64,000 bases of DNA from Neoalteromonas flava. Its GTDB lineage: Bacteria; Pseudomonadota; Gammaproteobacteria; Enterobacterales; Alteromonadaceae. How positions within the stretch are numbered: position 1 is the first letter of the stretch; every line of letters begins with the position of its first letter. The notes beneath the pieces are model-generated. The model saw only the letters and a program-made list of their open reading frames with translations. It did no database searches and was not told the DNA's origin. Positions 18,472 to 28,748 of the stretch are shown in pieces. Location: the NCBI RefSeq assembly GCF_002807685.1, contig NZ_PEAX01000004.1, forward strand, positions 186,001 to 250,000. The letters run 5' to 3'. The translations under genes were made by a program, and so were the position numbers.

Positions 18472-19539
18472 TTAAAAAGCAAGTGCCATTAATCGCTGAC
18501 GGGTTTGTTCAGGGAACTTTACTTGTTTCCACAGGGAATCACAGAGTTTGTTGGTACTGTCCCAATCTTGCTTAGTGATCCAGTCAATTAGCAGATGAGG
18601 ATCATGCGGGAAGTCGATGGGTTCAATCGATGGCATGGCCAGCCATTCCTCTACTGCATCAGTATCCAATTGATACATCACTTCGCATAACGCGAGCTGT
18701 TTCAAAGTGTGGGCATTAGACAGTTGTTCGAATTGACCGGCAAGGGGTTTGATCAACAACTTCTTACCCAACTTCAGCGCTTCACTCGACAACTCAAAAC
18801 CTGCATTAGCGATAACGCCTTCAGATTGTTTTAATTGGCGCTGGAAGGGCTCGACCGCGGTTGGGTGCCAGGTAATGTGGCCCTGTTTTTTGACTTCCTG
18901 CACGGTTGGGTGAAAACAGGTGAAGGAAACCTCACTCAAAGGTTCAAGCGTGGCTTCTATATCATCGGTTGCTTCAAAAGGTAGGTAGACTAAATAGCCA
19001 TCTAGTCCGTTGTCACCGTTTGTCACGTCATGAATAAATGGCGGTAAAATGGTTTGACCAAAGTGATACCAATGCACGCCAAGCTTTATGTCTGCAGGAG
19101 CAAAACTACGCATAATAACTTGATCAATAAAGGTTGCTCCCGTTTTCGGAGCGCCTAAGTTGAACGCTGCTTGATGACTGATTGACATTGAGGGCACACC
19201 ACAGCTTTTGGCAGCCCATGCAGTGATGGGTTCAAAATCATTAATCAAAAGATCGTAGCTGGACAAATCAAGCTGCTTAATATCTTTAATTAAGCGACAT
19301 GGTTGCGCATTCTTAAGCGTTTGAAGATGGTTAACGCGACCGTTCTTAGTGGCGAAACTCAAGCCTGGGAAACTTTTAAATTCGCCAAATGCTTGCATAT
19401 CAAAGTACTGCTGCCGCGGTCGACCGCTAAAAAAGTAGTCTACTTCTACATCGCTTCTCTCAGCGAACGCTTGTGCCATTATGCGGGCCCGGGTGATATG
19501 CCCATTGCCAGTGCCCTGCACTCCATATGCGATTCTCAT
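18472..19539 (-). CDS. Glycosyltransferase, MJ1255/VC2487 family
   Basis: A 355-residue protein with GT-B (MurG-like) character. It opens with YGVQGTGNGHITRARIMAQA, the glycine-rich donor/acceptor loop of the family, and the C-terminal domain has GVIANAGFELSSEALKLGKK with KPLAGQFEQLSNA, the nucleotide-sugar site arrangement of GT28-like enzymes. Donor and acceptor are unknown. It lies seven bases after a PAP2 phosphatase on the same strand, which hints at a lipid- or polyprenol-linked sugar substrate (inference). Confidence 0.85.
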   Translation of the reverse strand: MRIAYGVQGTGNGHITRARIMAQAFAERSDVEVDYFFSGRPRQQYFDMQAFGEFKSFPGLSFATKNGRVNHLQTLKNAQPCRLIKDIKQLDLSSYDLLINDFEPITAWAAKSCGVPSMSISHQAAFNLGAPKTGATFIDQVIMRSFAPADIKLGVHWYHFGQTILPPFIHDVTNGDNGLDGYLVYLPFEATDDIEATLEPLSEVSFTCFHPTVQEVKKQGHITWHPTAVEPFQRQLKQSEGVIANAGFELSSEALKLGKKLLIKPLAGQFEQLSNAHTLKQLALCEVMYQLDTDAVEEWLAMPSIEPIDFPHDPHLLIDWITKQDWDSTNKLCDSLWKQVKFPEQTRQRLMALAF

Positions 19540-19546
19540 ACTTCGA

Positions 19547-20065
19547 CTACGCCATTACTAAAAGACTGAATAAGCCAACACTGGTGCCCAATACAGCGCC
19601 AGCAAGAATATCGCTGGGGTAATGTACGCCTAAGAGTACACGTGACAAACCAATGAGCCCGGCCCATAGAATGGCCAGCCCAGCGATGGGTGGGTAAAAA
19701 TAACTTAATATTGTCGCCATCAAAAACGCGGCGGCAGTGTGTCCGGATGGCAGACTAAACTTATCAGCAGGTTTGATGTGCGCGTTGAAATCGCTAAGTA
19801 AATCCGCGGGTCTTGGGCGTTTCAACCACTTCTTTAGGAGTAAAAACAGAGGCAATTCGAATGCATAGGCAAGTAAACCAACGTAGATAAACAGTTCACC
19901 ATGGACAGGATCATAAAACCAGAGCAGTGCAGCAATAAGGAGATACAGATACCCGTCCCCCGTTTTTGAAACAAAAAGAATGCGTCGCATGCCGATGCTA
20001 CTGCTGGCATTGAATATCCAGAAAAATAAGCGCCGATCTTGCTCAAGTAACCCCTTCATTCGCAT
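19547..20065 (-). CDS. PAP2-family membrane phosphatase
   Basis: A 172-residue integral membrane acid phosphatase of the PAP2/undecaprenyl-pyrophosphatase PgpB type. The three phosphatase motifs are complete: KKWLKRPRP (about 77-85), PSGHTAAAF (about 105-113) and SRVLLGVHYPSD (about 145-156) with the catalytic histidines. Five to six hydrophobic segments fit the fold. Likely substrates are phosphatidic acid or polyprenyl pyrophosphate. It forms a two-gene unit with the glycosyltransferase downstream and is divergent from rraA. Confidence 0.9.
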   Translation of the reverse strand: MRMKGLLEQDRRLFFWIFNASSSIGMRRILFVSKTGDGYLYLLIAALLWFYDPVHGELFIYVGLLAYAFELPLFLLLKKWLKRPRPADLLSDFNAHIKPADKFSLPSGHTAAAFLMATILSYFYPPIAGLAILWAGLIGLSRVLLGVHYPSDILAGAVLGTSVGLFSLLVMA

Positions 20066-20236
20066 TGCGTCATACTCTTAGCAATAACCTTATGGGCAAC
20101 ATAGTTAACTTGAGTGACATAATTGTGACGCTTTGACGACGTGTTGATGACAATGCTGTGTGCGAAACTGGCGCTGAATAACAACTCGATGCTAGACTGC
20201 AAAAGAGCCAATCAAAGGTGTATCTAAGGAACAACC

Positions 20237-20722
20237 ATGGAATACAACACATCCGAGCTTTGTGACCTATTTGCGGACAGCGTAGATGTTGTTGAGCCAA
20301 TTTTTTCTAGCTATGGGGGGCGCTTGTCTTTTGGCGGCGAGATTACCACGATCAAATGCTATGAAGATAAAGGCTTGATTGACCGAGTGATTGCAGAAAA
20401 TGGCGAAGGCAAGGTTTTGCTTATTGACGGTGGTGGCTCATTGCGCCGAGCACTCGTCGATGCGGGAGTAGCGCAGCTGGCAGTGGAAAACCAATGGGAA
20501 GGTATCATCTGTTATGGCAGTGTGAGAGATGTAGATACCCTTGAGGATCTTGATCTTGGCATCCTTGCAGTTGGCAGTATTCCAGTTTTAGCGGATGATG
20601 AACAAACTGGTGATGTTGACGTGGCTGTAAATTTCGCAGGAGTGACCTTCCTGCCTGAGGATCACATCTATGCTGATAGTACAGGCGTGATCTTGTCTCC
20701 GGAACCACTGGACGTAGACTAA
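20237..20722 (+). CDS. rraA: Ribonuclease E activity regulator RraA
   Basis: A 161-residue protein identical in length to E. coli RraA, which binds RNase E and inhibits it. Visible blocks are [17 protein letters not shown] at the N-terminus, [14 protein letters not shown], the [11 protein letters not shown] glycine loop, and the [20 protein letters not shown] segment. The fold is shared with oxaloacetate decarboxylase/aldolase-like proteins, but this N-terminus places it in RraA. AAGGAACAACC precedes the ATG. Confidence 0.96.
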   Translation: MEYNTSELCDLFADSVDVVEPIFSSYGGRLSFGGEITTIKCYEDKGLIDRVIAENGEGKVLLIDGGGSLRRALVDAGVAQLAVENQWEGIICYGSVRDVDTLEDLDLGILAVGSIPVLADDEQTGDVDVAVNFAGVTFLPEDHIYADSTGVILSPEPLDVD

Positions 20723-20771
20723 CGCAAACGGCGATATGACTACGCTAGTATACACACTCAGGCTTGCATGA

Positions 20772-20797
20772 GAGCAATGCCTTTGTTGGCATTGCTC
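20772..20797. terminator. Hairpin between convergent rraA and the S1/P1 nuclease
   Basis: GAGCAATGCC and GGCATTGCTC form a perfect ten-pair stem around a six-base loop (TTTGTT). There is no good T-run on either side, so it may act as a bidirectional, Rho-assisted or 3'-protecting hairpin. Confidence 0.55.
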
Positions 20798-20821
20798 CAC
20801 TCACAAAAATTGCGCAAGATT

Positions 20822-21622
20822 TTATTGTCCTGCCGTTTGCTCAGCAAAAACCTCATTTAGATAAGCCGCAATCCGCACTCCTGCTTGTTGCAGTCTTAGC
20901 TTCGCCGTCGGGATGTGCTGGTATAGATAATTCCAAGACAAGTTATTGGCGTCTTCAGGATACAGTCCGTCACGATATTGTGTTGACTCTGCAATCCAGG
21001 TCGCTGGGTTACTATCCCACCATGCTTGTACATTTTCCGCTGATATTTTTGCGCCTAACCACTCAGACCATTCGGTATAGGACAGTTGGCGTTGGTCTAG
21101 CAACCCGGAATCCCAAACTCGGTGCAAGTTCGAATCTTCCCAAAAGAAGCGTACCTTTACGTCGTTACCACCGCGATCTGTGCCATTGCCGGCATGCAGC
21201 GGTTGATGCAAGTCACCGATAATGTGCACGATAAACCTCAGGGCTAACTGCTTGTCTGCCAGACTTGCGTCGCTATCCAACAACGTTTGGCGAAATTTTG
21301 CTAATGCGGTAACACTGTCGCCTTGCTCTGGAGCTCCGACTTCATGATAGTGTTTGCCTTCTGGCACAGTTACATAATGATACGGGCCTGCAACCTTTTG
21401 CCAAAAATCAGCGGGATTCGAACGTTGCTCATCGGCATAGGTTGAGGCTTCAGCAAGTGTTTCGTTAGGTAGCAACGCCGTAATAGCTGCTTTGGCTTCT
21501 GATGATAAGTAGCTTTCAGCAATTTTACCGGTAACGCGATGCCCTGTTTGTCCCCAAGCGAATGCTTCGGCACTGACCAGAGATAATCCAGCAACTACTG
21601 ATAAAAGAACATTTAGTCTCAT
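20822..21622 (-). CDS. Secreted S1/P1-type nuclease
   Basis: A 266-residue zinc nuclease. The signal peptide ends AEAFA (residues about 18-22), so the mature chain would begin with Trp-Gly; in S1/P1 nucleases the mature N-terminal tryptophan is itself a zinc ligand. Further ligands are in QTGHRV, in FIVHIIGDLHQPLHAG, where HxxxD and the HQPLHAG motif bind zinc, and in the later HRVWDSGL. It would degrade single-stranded DNA or RNA in periplasm or outside, for nutrient phosphate or nucleoside recovery. It starts three bases after ubiX with AGAGGA upstream. Confidence 0.94.
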   Translation of the reverse strand: MRLNVLLSVVAGLSLVSAEAFAWGQTGHRVTGKIAESYLSSEAKAAITALLPNETLAEASTYADEQRSNPADFWQKVAGPYHYVTVPEGKHYHEVGAPEQGDSVTALAKFRQTLLDSDASLADKQLALRFIVHIIGDLHQPLHAGNGTDRGGNDVKVRFFWEDSNLHRVWDSGLLDQRQLSYTEWSEWLGAKISAENVQAWWDSNPATWIAESTQYRDGLYPEDANNLSWNYLYQHIPTAKLRLQQAGVRIAAYLNEVFAEQTAGQ

Positions 21623-21625
21623 TTA

Positions 21626-22267
21626 TTAATCCTCTTTTCGCTGCGGCGAGTAGCCCCAGCGGTCGACTAAGGTTTGTGAAATTTGTAGATGATCCAGAAT
21701 TCGTGCAACAACAAAGTCAACCAGATCACTGATACTTTTGGGTTGATGATAAAAGCCAGGCGCAGCCGGCATCACGGTAACGCCGAGATTACTCAACGTC
21801 AGCATATTTTGCAGGTGAATAGAAGATAGTGGCATTTCCCTTGGCACAATAATCAGTTGACCTTTTTCTTTAATTACAACGTCGGCTGCACGTTCAATCA
21901 AATTATCGCATCCACCACGCGCAATGGCCGAGAGGGTTCCGGTGCTGCAGGGGCAAATGACCATCTGTTTTGGCGCAGCCGAGCCTGAAGCGACCGGTGA
22001 AAACCAATCTTCTTTGCCACAATAAACAATTTGCCCTTCAGCTGCTCTGAGTTTCTCACTAAACCAAGCCGAAGCTTTATCTTTGCCGCTGGGAATTTGC
22101 ATGCCTTCTTCAGTTGCAAACACCACCTTGGCTGCCGCCGAGACTAACAAATAGACTTGATAATCGGCTGCAATCAACTGTTCTAGTAGGCGCAACGCAT
22201 AAGGAGCTCCGGAGGCGCCAGTTATTGCGAGAGTGATTTGTTTAGGCGTATTGTTCGCTTGTATCAC
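21626..22267 (-). CDS. ubiX: Flavin prenyltransferase UbiX
   Basis: A 213-residue enzyme that prenylates FMN with dimethylallyl phosphate to make the cofactor of the UbiD decarboxylase in ubiquinone synthesis. The N-terminal [17 protein letters not shown], the [25 protein letters not shown] block and the [15 protein letters not shown] block are diagnostic. The start overlaps the mpl stop (ATGA). Functionally unrelated neighbours mpl and an S1/P1 nuclease form the same transcription unit. Confidence 0.96.
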   Translation of the reverse strand: MIQANNTPKQITLAITGASGAPYALRLLEQLIAADYQVYLLVSAAAKVVFATEEGMQIPSGKDKASAWFSEKLRAAEGQIVYCGKEDWFSPVASGSAAPKQMVICPCSTGTLSAIARGGCDNLIERAADVVIKEKGQLIIVPREMPLSSIHLQNMLTLSNLGVTVMPAAPGFYHQPKSISDLVDFVVARILDHLQISQTLVDRWGYSPQRKED

Positions 22268-23661
22268 TGTACTTTTCCAAGTTGGGTTAATAGCTTACCG
22301 TGGATCCCTTCAAATCCGCCGTTACTCATTACCAGAATATGTTGGTTTGGTATGTTTAAAGCATCGGGGTTGCCAAGCGGTGCGTCCGCGACTTGATGCT
22401 CATTACGCACCAGTTCAGCAACCAGTTCATCTACACTACTAAAAACGTGAACTGGGCATCGGCTCGCTGCTTTAACCTCTGCAATTGACCAAGTAACCGT
22501 GTCGGGAATGTAAATGAAAACTTCATCCGCCATTGACCACGCATCGGCTAACAAGTCTTTATGGATACCCATCTTCATTGTATTCGAGCGTGGCTCCAGA
22601 ACAGCGATGATGCGCTCTGTTCCTACACGTTGGCGCAGTCCTTCAAGAGTGGTCTTGATCGCAGTTGGGTGGTGAGCAAAATCATCATACACCGTGGTGT
22701 GGCCAACTTGCCCCTTAACTTCCATGCGGCGTTTGACGTTTTGAAAACTGTTCAAAGCTGCTATTGCATCATCGATTTTAACGCCAGCATGATGAGCTGC
22801 TGCAATCGCCATAACGCCGTTAACAACATTATGTAGACCAATTAGCGACCAATCGACCACGCCCTGGGCTTTGCCGTGATGCAGAATTTCAAATAAGCTA
22901 CCATCGGCTTGCAGTAAGTTGTAGGTCCATTCACTGCCAAGCGCTTGCTGCTCACTCCAACACCCCTGTTGTAACACTGACTGCAGATTTTCATCCTCTT
23001 GCGGTGAAATGATCAAGCCATTACCGGGGACACTGCGCACCAAGTGGTGAAACTGACGTTGAATAGCGGCTAAGTCGTCAAAAATATCGGCATGATCAAA
23101 TTCTAGATTATTAAGAACAAGCGTTCTTGGACGATAATGAACAAACTTGGAACGCTTATCAAAAAATGCGCTGTCGTATTCATCGGCCTCTATTACAAAA
23201 AACGGGCTTGAGCCGATACGCGCAGAAATCCCGAAGTTCTGCGGGATACCCCCAATGAGAAAGCCGGGATTCAAGCCCACATGATCGAGTATCCAAGCCA
23301 GCATACTTGTTGTAGTGGTCTTGCCGTGGGTACCCGCGACGGCGAGTACCCAGCGATCGTTCAGCAAGTTGTCGAGTAGCCATTGTGGACCACTGGTGTA
23401 GGGTAAGTTTCGATTGAGTACATATTCAACCGCGGGATTGCCACGCGCCATGGCATTACCGATAATGACCATATCCGGAGCAGGTTCGAACTGACTGGTA
23501 TCGTACCCTTCGGTGAGTTTGATACCCAGATCTTCCAATTGCGTTGACATGGGAGGGTAAACATTGCGGTCAGAGCCAGTGACTTCGTGACCTAAAGCTT
23601 TGGCAATCGCAGCAATACCACCCATGAAACTGCCACAAATGCCCAGAATGTGTACGTGCAT
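22264..23661 (-). CDS. mpl: Murein tripeptide ligase Mpl
   Basis: A 465-residue Mur ligase that joins the recycled tripeptide L-Ala-gamma-D-Glu-meso-DAP to UDP-MurNAc, returning cell-wall peptides to synthesis. [20 protein letters not shown] at the N-terminus distinguishes Mpl from MurC. The ATP loop GTHGKTT is at 110-116, and the Mur ligase middle-domain [16 protein letters not shown] and the C-terminal [12 protein letters not shown] block follow. It heads the mpl-ubiX-nuclease operon. Confidence 0.97.
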   Translation of the reverse strand: MHVHILGICGSFMGGIAAIAKALGHEVTGSDRNVYPPMSTQLEDLGIKLTEGYDTSQFEPAPDMVIIGNAMARGNPAVEYVLNRNLPYTSGPQWLLDNLLNDRWVLAVAGTHGKTTTTSMLAWILDHVGLNPGFLIGGIPQNFGISARIGSSPFFVIEADEYDSAFFDKRSKFVHYRPRTLVLNNLEFDHADIFDDLAAIQRQFHHLVRSVPGNGLIISPQEDENLQSVLQQGCWSEQQALGSEWTYNLLQADGSLFEILHHGKAQGVVDWSLIGLHNVVNGVMAIAAAHHAGVKIDDAIAALNSFQNVKRRMEVKGQVGHTTVYDDFAHHPTAIKTTLEGLRQRVGTERIIAVLEPRSNTMKMGIHKDLLADAWSMADEVFIYIPDTVTWSIAEVKAASRCPVHVFSSVDELVAELVRNEHQVADAPLGNPDALNIPNQHILVMSNGGFEGIHGKLLTQLGKVQ

Positions 23662-23880
23662 ACGCGAATGATTAGATTATGTTTACTGTTGACTATGGCA
23701 TCACTGTATCAAATGCAGCTGGTAACGAATAACAGTTTTAACAATTTTGCTAACAAGGGTACAATTATTCGCCAGTGGCACACCTATACAATAATAATGA
23801 GTGCCTGTTTTATTGGCCGTGTAACATGAACCCACTGTCAAAAACCAACCCCTACAGAAAAAATAAGGCTTACAGTCAGA

Positions 23881-24852
23881 ATGAAACGACTTAATTCACA
23901 ATTGCAAAACGACGGTGCACCACTCGAACTTATCCTATTAATTCGAACCTTACTGGCAGGTTGTAAAGAAATCTCCTTCCGGGTTAGTCAGGGGGCGCTT
24001 GCCGGCGTGCTGGGTTCGACTTTGAGTGAAAACGTGCAAGGTGAAAAACAAAAGAAACTGGATGTGATTTCTAATCAGATTTTAAAAGATACCTTACGTG
24101 AATCCGGTTATGTAAAGGCGATTTCTTCTGAGGAAGAAGATAACGTTGTGCCCTGTAATCCAGAAGGGAAGTACCTAGTTAGTTTTGACCCTCTGGACGG
24201 CTCTTCTAATACTGAGATCAATAGCCTCATTGGGACTATTTTCTCCATTACACACGCTCCGCAGTGGATGGAGCCTGATGATCCTTCGGCTTTCCTTCAG
24301 CCAGGCACACAAATGGTCGCAGCCGGTTATGTTTTGTATGGTCCATCCACAATGCTCGCAATGACCACGGGCCGAGGCACTCACTTGTATACCCTGGATA
24401 AGACCCATGGCGGGTTCTTGGTCACTCAGGCCAACGTAAGAGTGCCAGAAGAAACCAGTGAGTTTGCCATAAACACATCTAACCAACGTCATTGGGAAGA
24501 ACCTATTCAACGTTACGTGGCTGATTTGATCGCGGGCTCTGAGGGGCCGCGCAAGAAAGACTACAATATGCGCTGGGTTGCCGCGATGGTGGGCGACATT
24601 CATCGCGTACTTTGTCGTGGCGGTATCTTTGCTTACCCATTTGATAAGCGCAACCCCGCCAAGCCAGGTAAACTCCGTCTGTTGTATGAAGCCAATCCAA
24701 TGGCGTTTTTGATGGAACAAGCAGGAGGTTTGGCGGATACAGGCGCTGGCCGCATCATGGAGGTGATGCCTTCTGAAATCCATCAACGGGTTCCCACTTT
24801 GTTAGGCTCTAAAAAAGAAGTCGAGGCCTGTTTGAGCTATTACCAGAAGTAA
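23881..24852 (+). CDS. fbp: Fructose-1,6-bisphosphatase class I
   Basis: A 323-residue gluconeogenic enzyme hydrolysing fructose 1,6-bisphosphate. Metal and substrate blocks are visible: ISSEEED, then [11 protein letters not shown] at about 102-112 with the Mg ligands, [16 protein letters not shown], and [20 protein letters not shown] with the catalytic-site glutamate. AAGG is 14 bases before the ATG, a poor site, but upstream in-frame alternatives do not exist. A TTAACA / TACAAT pair with a 16-base spacer near 23730-23760 is a possible promoter, not scored. Confidence 0.96.
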   Translation: MKRLNSQLQNDGAPLELILLIRTLLAGCKEISFRVSQGALAGVLGSTLSENVQGEKQKKLDVISNQILKDTLRESGYVKAISSEEEDNVVPCNPEGKYLVSFDPLDGSSNTEINSLIGTIFSITHAPQWMEPDDPSAFLQPGTQMVAAGYVLYGPSTMLAMTTGRGTHLYTLDKTHGGFLVTQANVRVPEETSEFAINTSNQRHWEEPIQRYVADLIAGSEGPRKKDYNMRWVAAMVGDIHRVLCRGGIFAYPFDKRNPAKPGKLRLLYEANPMAFLMEQAGGLADTGAGRIMEVMPSEIHQRVPTLLGSKKEVEACLSYYQK

Positions 24853-24867
24853 GGCCAAACGTATCCG

Positions 24868-24892
24868 GGGCGAGCGCTTAATGAACTCGCCC
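24868..24892 (+). terminator. Stem-loop after fbp
   Basis: GGGCGAG and CTCGCCC pair perfectly across an 11-base loop, 16 bases after the fbp stop. No T-run follows, so it is a weak terminator candidate. Confidence 0.35.
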
Positions 24893-25002
24893 AGAGGGCT
24901 TCATTCACTCATGCGACAAACGTCGTAAGTGATGTCAATTGAGTGATAAATCCGTATAATCAGCGGCAAAAATTTTTATCGATTAATGTAAAGGAAACTC
25001 TT

Positions 25003-25536
25003 ATGAGCTTGAACGCGATCCCTGCGGGCAAAAAATTACCTGATGAAGTTAATGTAATCATCGAAATTCCAGCGCACTCTGATCCAGTTAAGTACGAGGT
25101 AGACAAAGACTCTGGTGCATTGTTTGTAGACCGCTTCATGGCAACTTGTATGCATTACCCAACAAACTATGGGTATGTTCCGCATACATTATCTGATGAT
25201 GGTGACCCGGTAGACGTATTAGTTATCACGCCATTTCCATTGTTGTCTGGCTCAGTGATTGCCGTGCGCCCAATTGGCGTGCTAAAGATGACAGACGAGT
25301 CGGGTGAAGATGCAAAAGTGCTAGCAGTACCCGTTGATAAGTTATCAACCATGTACCGCAACGTACAAAAAATCGAAGATGTTGAGCCTTTGTTGCTGAA
25401 GCAAATCGAGCATTTCTTCGCCCACTATAAAGATTTAGAGCCGAATAAATGGGTTAAAATCGAAGGTTGGGAAGGCGTTGATGCGGCGAAACAAGAAATC
25501 ACTTCAAGCGTTGAGCGTTATCAACAGGAAGGATAA
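25003..25536 (+). CDS. ppa: Inorganic pyrophosphatase (family I)
   Basis: A 177-residue soluble Mg-dependent pyrophosphatase. The signature [10 protein letters not shown] (about 65-74) with three metal-binding aspartates, plus [19 protein letters not shown] and the later [16 protein letters not shown], identify it. The ATG at 25003 has AAAGGAAACTC upstream and gives the normal family N-terminus ([16 protein letters not shown]); the frame is open further upstream but those codons are not family-like. A hairpin with T-run follows. Confidence 0.97.
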   Translation: MSLNAIPAGKKLPDEVNVIIEIPAHSDPVKYEVDKDSGALFVDRFMATCMHYPTNYGYVPHTLSDDGDPVDVLVITPFPLLSGSVIAVRPIGVLKMTDESGEDAKVLAVPVDKLSTMYRNVQKIEDVEPLLLKQIEHFFAHYKDLEPNKWVKIEGWEGVDAAKQEITSSVERYQQEG

Positions 25537-25562
25537 TAACCTTCGCTGAATAGATTGCTAAA

Positions 25563-25585
25563 GGGCCCCAAAGTGGGCTCTTTTT
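25563..25585 (+). terminator. Rho-independent terminator of ppa
   Basis: GGG(C)CCCA, AAG loop, TGGGCTC make a stem with one bulged C and a G-T pair, followed directly by TTTTT at 25581-25585, 27 bases after the ppa stop. Confidence 0.75.
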
Positions 25586-25645
25586 GGTTTTGCGAAGTAG
25601 AAATTTACACCACTCGATTTTTAATTGTGAGGAACTGATACACAC

Positions 25646-26110
25646 ATGAGACGCATGATTGTAATGCTAATGGTATTAACTGCATTCACAGCAAACGCAT
25701 CAGAATTCAAGGAATTATTCTGGGAAGACATGGCACCAGCTGATTTTGAGATCCCAGAAGTTCCGGTTACCCATGATGGCAGTATGACCCAAGCGATGCC
25801 GAATGCCCCGGTGATTGAAGAGCTCAATGGCAAGAAGGTGAAAATTCCTGGTTTCATTGTGCCGCTGGAAGGGACCGCCGATCTGACTACTGAATTTCTC
25901 CTAGTGCCCTACTTTGGGGCTTGCATTCATGTTCCTCCTCCGCCCTCAAATCAAATAGTTTATGTAAAATTTGGCGAAGGTGTGCCGATAGATAACCTAT
26001 ACGATGCCGTGTGGGTGTCGGGTGAATTGTCGACCCAAGGCTGGACCGGTGATATAGCCTCTGTAGGCTATACTTTAGCGGGGGTCAGTGTAGAGCCATT
26101 TGATGGTTAA
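25646..26110 (+). CDS. DUF3299 periplasmic protein
   Basis: A 154-residue secreted protein with signal peptide at 1-18 (cleavage after ANA). The DUF3299 core is clear: LNGKKVKIPGFIVPLE at about 66-81, then LVPYFGACIHVPPPPSNQIVYV with the conserved Cys-x-His, and the C-terminal GYTLAGVSVEPF. Function unknown; in many marine proteobacteria such proteins sit near ABC exporters or metal genes, but here it stands alone between ppa and a chemotaxis receptor, with its own promoter region after the ppa terminator. Confidence 0.85.
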   Translation: MRRMIVMLMVLTAFTANASEFKELFWEDMAPADFEIPEVPVTHDGSMTQAMPNAPVIEELNGKKVKIPGFIVPLEGTADLTTEFLLVPYFGACIHVPPPPSNQIVYVKFGEGVPIDNLYDAVWVSGELSTQGWTGDIASVGYTLAGVSVEPFDG

Positions 26111-26178
26111 CACTTGTCTAACAATTAGCCTATACTGAGGTTGCCAACGAATTATTGGCTGACGATAGAAGGGTAGTT

Positions 26179-27798
26179 ATGAATTTCTTAGCACGTATGT
26201 CAATTGCACAAAAACTATACTTGATCCCTTTGATCGGATCAGTGTTGTTTGTGGTTTATTTGATCATTACTTATAACACTGCGTCCAACAATGTCGATTT
26301 GCTTGATGATGCCAAGGATGTCCAGTTTCCTGCGTTGATTGACTCGCGTGAAGCGCTCGTCAATATGGAGAAGGTTAAAGACACCTTGAGCGCAGCAGTA
26401 ACGACGGGTGATGAGGAATCACTAGAGCGAGCAGAAGAGTTTGCTGCAATTACCCAAGCTAAGTTGTCAGACATTGGTAAAGTCGATCCGACGTTGCGCG
26501 CAGAGTCTTCACAAATTTTAAACCTCTTTAATGATTACTACGAGACTGCGTTTTCAGTGAGCCAGTCGATGGTTGACGGGACTGCAGACTTTTCCAAGCT
26601 CGCGCAGCAGTCGCAAGAGATGAATGACGCATTTGATGCCGCCACGTCGCAGTTAGACAGTTTTAGTGACAAACGGTTAAAGACCTTCCAAAACGCGATT
26701 GAAGAAAGTAATGACAGCGCTCAGTCCTTGATATATATCGGCTTAGTTATGGGCGTAGGCACCACCCTACTGCTGTTCGCTACTGCATTACCGGTGGTTA
26801 CTTCATTACGCAGCAGTATTGTCGACGTGGTTAAATCACTGAAAGATATTGCCCAGGAAGATGGTGACCTTACCGTCCGTATCGAAACGAAAAATAAAGA
26901 CGAAATCGGAGACTTGGTTTATTGGTTTAATCAGTTCGTGACTAAACTCCAAAATGTGGTTCGCGAAATTTGCGAGTCATCCATGCCGTTGGCTGATTTG
27001 GCTAACAACCTGAACCAAGTGTCGGATCAGACCCAAACTACGATTTCTGCTCAGCAGCGCTCGGCGGCAGATGCGAAAACCGCGGTTGATAATATGACCA
27101 TGAGCGTTAATTCAGTAGCCACCAGTGCTGCCGAGGCCGCTGAGGCAGCGACCAATGCCTCCACTGCTGCAAGCGATGGTCAGCGGGTGGTAAATTCAAC
27201 TGTTAACAGTATTCAAACATTAGCAGATAGCGTAGAAGAAACCGCCGAAGTTATCCGTAAACTTGAAGCAGACTCGAATCAGGTTGGCGTTGTTCTGGAT
27301 GTAATCAAGGGTATTGCTGAGCAAACCAACCTATTGGCCCTGAATGCAGCGATCGAAGCGGCGCGTGCCGGTGAACAAGGCCGCGGTTTTGCGGTAGTCG
27401 CTGATGAAGTAAGAACCTTGGCATCGCGAACGCAAAAATCCACTGAAGAAATTCAAGCTACGATTGAACAATTACAAACGGCTGCTCGCTCAGCGGTGAC
27501 CGTAATGGGTAAAGGAACTGAGCAAGCCTCGGTGAGTGTTGACGAGGCTAATAAGGCAGGTCAAAGCTTAGCGGTTATCAATGAAACTATTGCTAAGATT
27601 ACGCAAATGAATGATTTAATTGCGAATTCAACAGGCGAGCAACAGGCGGTTGCTGACAGCATCAGTGCGAATGTTGATGATATAAATAGTCGCACCCATG
27701 ATACTGCCCGTAGTTCTAGCCAACTGGGAGAAGTGAGCCAAGAACTGGCACAATTATCCCAAGAGTTTATTCGTATCATGGGGCAGTTTAAGTACTAG
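26179..27798 (+). CDS. Methyl-accepting chemotaxis protein
   Basis: A 539-residue transmembrane chemoreceptor. First membrane helix at about 17-37 ([18 protein letters not shown]), a periplasmic helical-bundle sensor of about 150 residues, second helix at about 187-210, HAMP ([18 protein letters not shown]), then the cytoplasmic signalling rod with the conserved hairpin [29 protein letters not shown] (space added). No CheR-tethering pentapeptide at the C-terminus. Ligand unknown. The ATG at 26179 is chosen for GAAGGG seven bases upstream over an in-frame TTG at 26155. A strong terminator follows, so it is monocistronic. Confidence 0.95.
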   Translation: MNFLARMSIAQKLYLIPLIGSVLFVVYLIITYNTASNNVDLLDDAKDVQFPALIDSREALVNMEKVKDTLSAAVTTGDEESLERAEEFAAITQAKLSDIGKVDPTLRAESSQILNLFNDYYETAFSVSQSMVDGTADFSKLAQQSQEMNDAFDAATSQLDSFSDKRLKTFQNAIEESNDSAQSLIYIGLVMGVGTTLLLFATALPVVTSLRSSIVDVVKSLKDIAQEDGDLTVRIETKNKDEIGDLVYWFNQFVTKLQNVVREICESSMPLADLANNLNQVSDQTQTTISAQQRSAADAKTAVDNMTMSVNSVATSAAEAAEAATNASTAASDGQRVVNSTVNSIQTLADSVEETAEVIRKLEADSNQVGVVLDVIKGIAEQTNLLALNAAIEAARAGEQGRGFAVVADEVRTLASRTQKSTEEIQATIEQLQTAARSAVTVMGKGTEQASVSVDEANKAGQSLAVINETIAKITQMNDLIANSTGEQQAVADSISANVDDINSRTHDTARSSSQLGEVSQELAQLSQEFIRIMGQFKY

Positions 27799-27825
27799 CA
27801 AGCATGCTACGAAAAGGATTGATCG

Positions 27826-27850
27826 AAAGCCGGCTTGTGCCGGCTTTCTT
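27826..27850 (+). terminator. Terminator of the chemoreceptor gene
   Basis: AAAGCCGGC, TTGT loop, GCCGGCTTT is a perfect nine-pair stem, 28 bases after the stop, followed by CTTGTCTC. The A-run before the stem also allows function on the opposite strand. Confidence 0.75.
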
Positions 27851-28043
27851 GTCTCTACGATTGAGTAACGTCGGACATCCAAAGCATGTGCTTGTACTTC
27901 AATGTTTACGCTAGAATGAAGATGCGCTCTAGCCACGTGCGCGAGTGACGGTGTTATCGATTTTTGCCATCTGATTTGTTGTTCATCGCGCAAGCTCAGA
28001 ACCAGTTGCTATACTCAATACGGTATCTGTTGGAGTTATGTCA

Positions 28044-28727
28044 ATGTCGCTGAAGAAATCGTTGCTTTTAAGCCTACTTATCTTGGTTGCACCACTCAAT
28101 CAAGCCGAAGAGTTGAAGCTTGGTTCACCGTATTTTCCACCGTATGTTTATTTTGATATTGATGGAGAGCTAGCCGGACTTTGGATGACGCAGTTAACCC
28201 CTGTACTAGAGTCTGCGGGCATTACTTACAATGCCGTACATATTCCCATTAAGCGTTTTTATTCTTCAGCCGCGACCGGCAAAATTGATTTGTTCGCCAT
28301 GCCGAAGGGGCGAGCCGGATTGGAGAATGTACTTTTTAGCCAACAACCTTTCTCACATTTTGATTTACGTGCATTTTGGTTGGATGGCAAGCAAGGCATT
28401 ACCTCAACCGCAGAGCTTGCTGAACAAAAAGTAGCGTTAATTAAGGGATATACGTACGGCGGTGTGCTGCAAAATGACCTAACGGCAGAAGCAAGAACTA
28501 ACTTTGTTATTGCAGATAATCAAAATACCGCCCTGCAAATGCTGATCAACCATGAGGTTGATTACGTATTGGGGTACTGGGCAATAATGACGCACTTGCA
28601 GGAGTCTTACCCGAATATGCAGATTAACAATATGAAAATCGCGGAGCTACCCATTTACCTCGCCATACACAAAAACGTAGAGGGTGCTGAGGAGCTTATG
28701 CAGCGCTTTGATGCCGCCATGCAATAA
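28044..28727 (+). CDS. Orphan periplasmic solute-binding protein (family 3 type)
   Basis: A 227-residue secreted protein of the type II periplasmic binding fold. Signal peptide at about 1-22 (cleavage near NQAEE). The start LKLGSPYFPPYVYFDIDGELAGLW is the usual first strand and ligand pocket of SBP_bac_3 proteins, and the crossover and second lobe follow (VALIKGYTYGGVLQ, LINHEVDYVLGYW). No ABC permease or ATPase is nearby, as in many orphan members of marine Alteromonadales. The ATG at 28044 has GGAG eight bases upstream and is preferred over the ATG at 28038. Confidence 0.85.
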   Translation: MSLKKSLLLSLLILVAPLNQAEELKLGSPYFPPYVYFDIDGELAGLWMTQLTPVLESAGITYNAVHIPIKRFYSSAATGKIDLFAMPKGRAGLENVLFSQQPFSHFDLRAFWLDGKQGITSTAELAEQKVALIKGYTYGGVLQNDLTAEARTNFVIADNQNTALQMLINHEVDYVLGYWAIMTHLQESYPNMQINNMKIAELPIYLAIHKNVEGAEELMQRFDAAMQ

Positions 28728-28748
28728 CGATTGGTGTGCGATAAAACG

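Noticed and set aside
24175-24786. 203-codon minus-strand frame inside fbp
   Set aside because: It is antisense to a full-length, motif-complete fructose bisphosphatase; long shadow frames are common in such genes.
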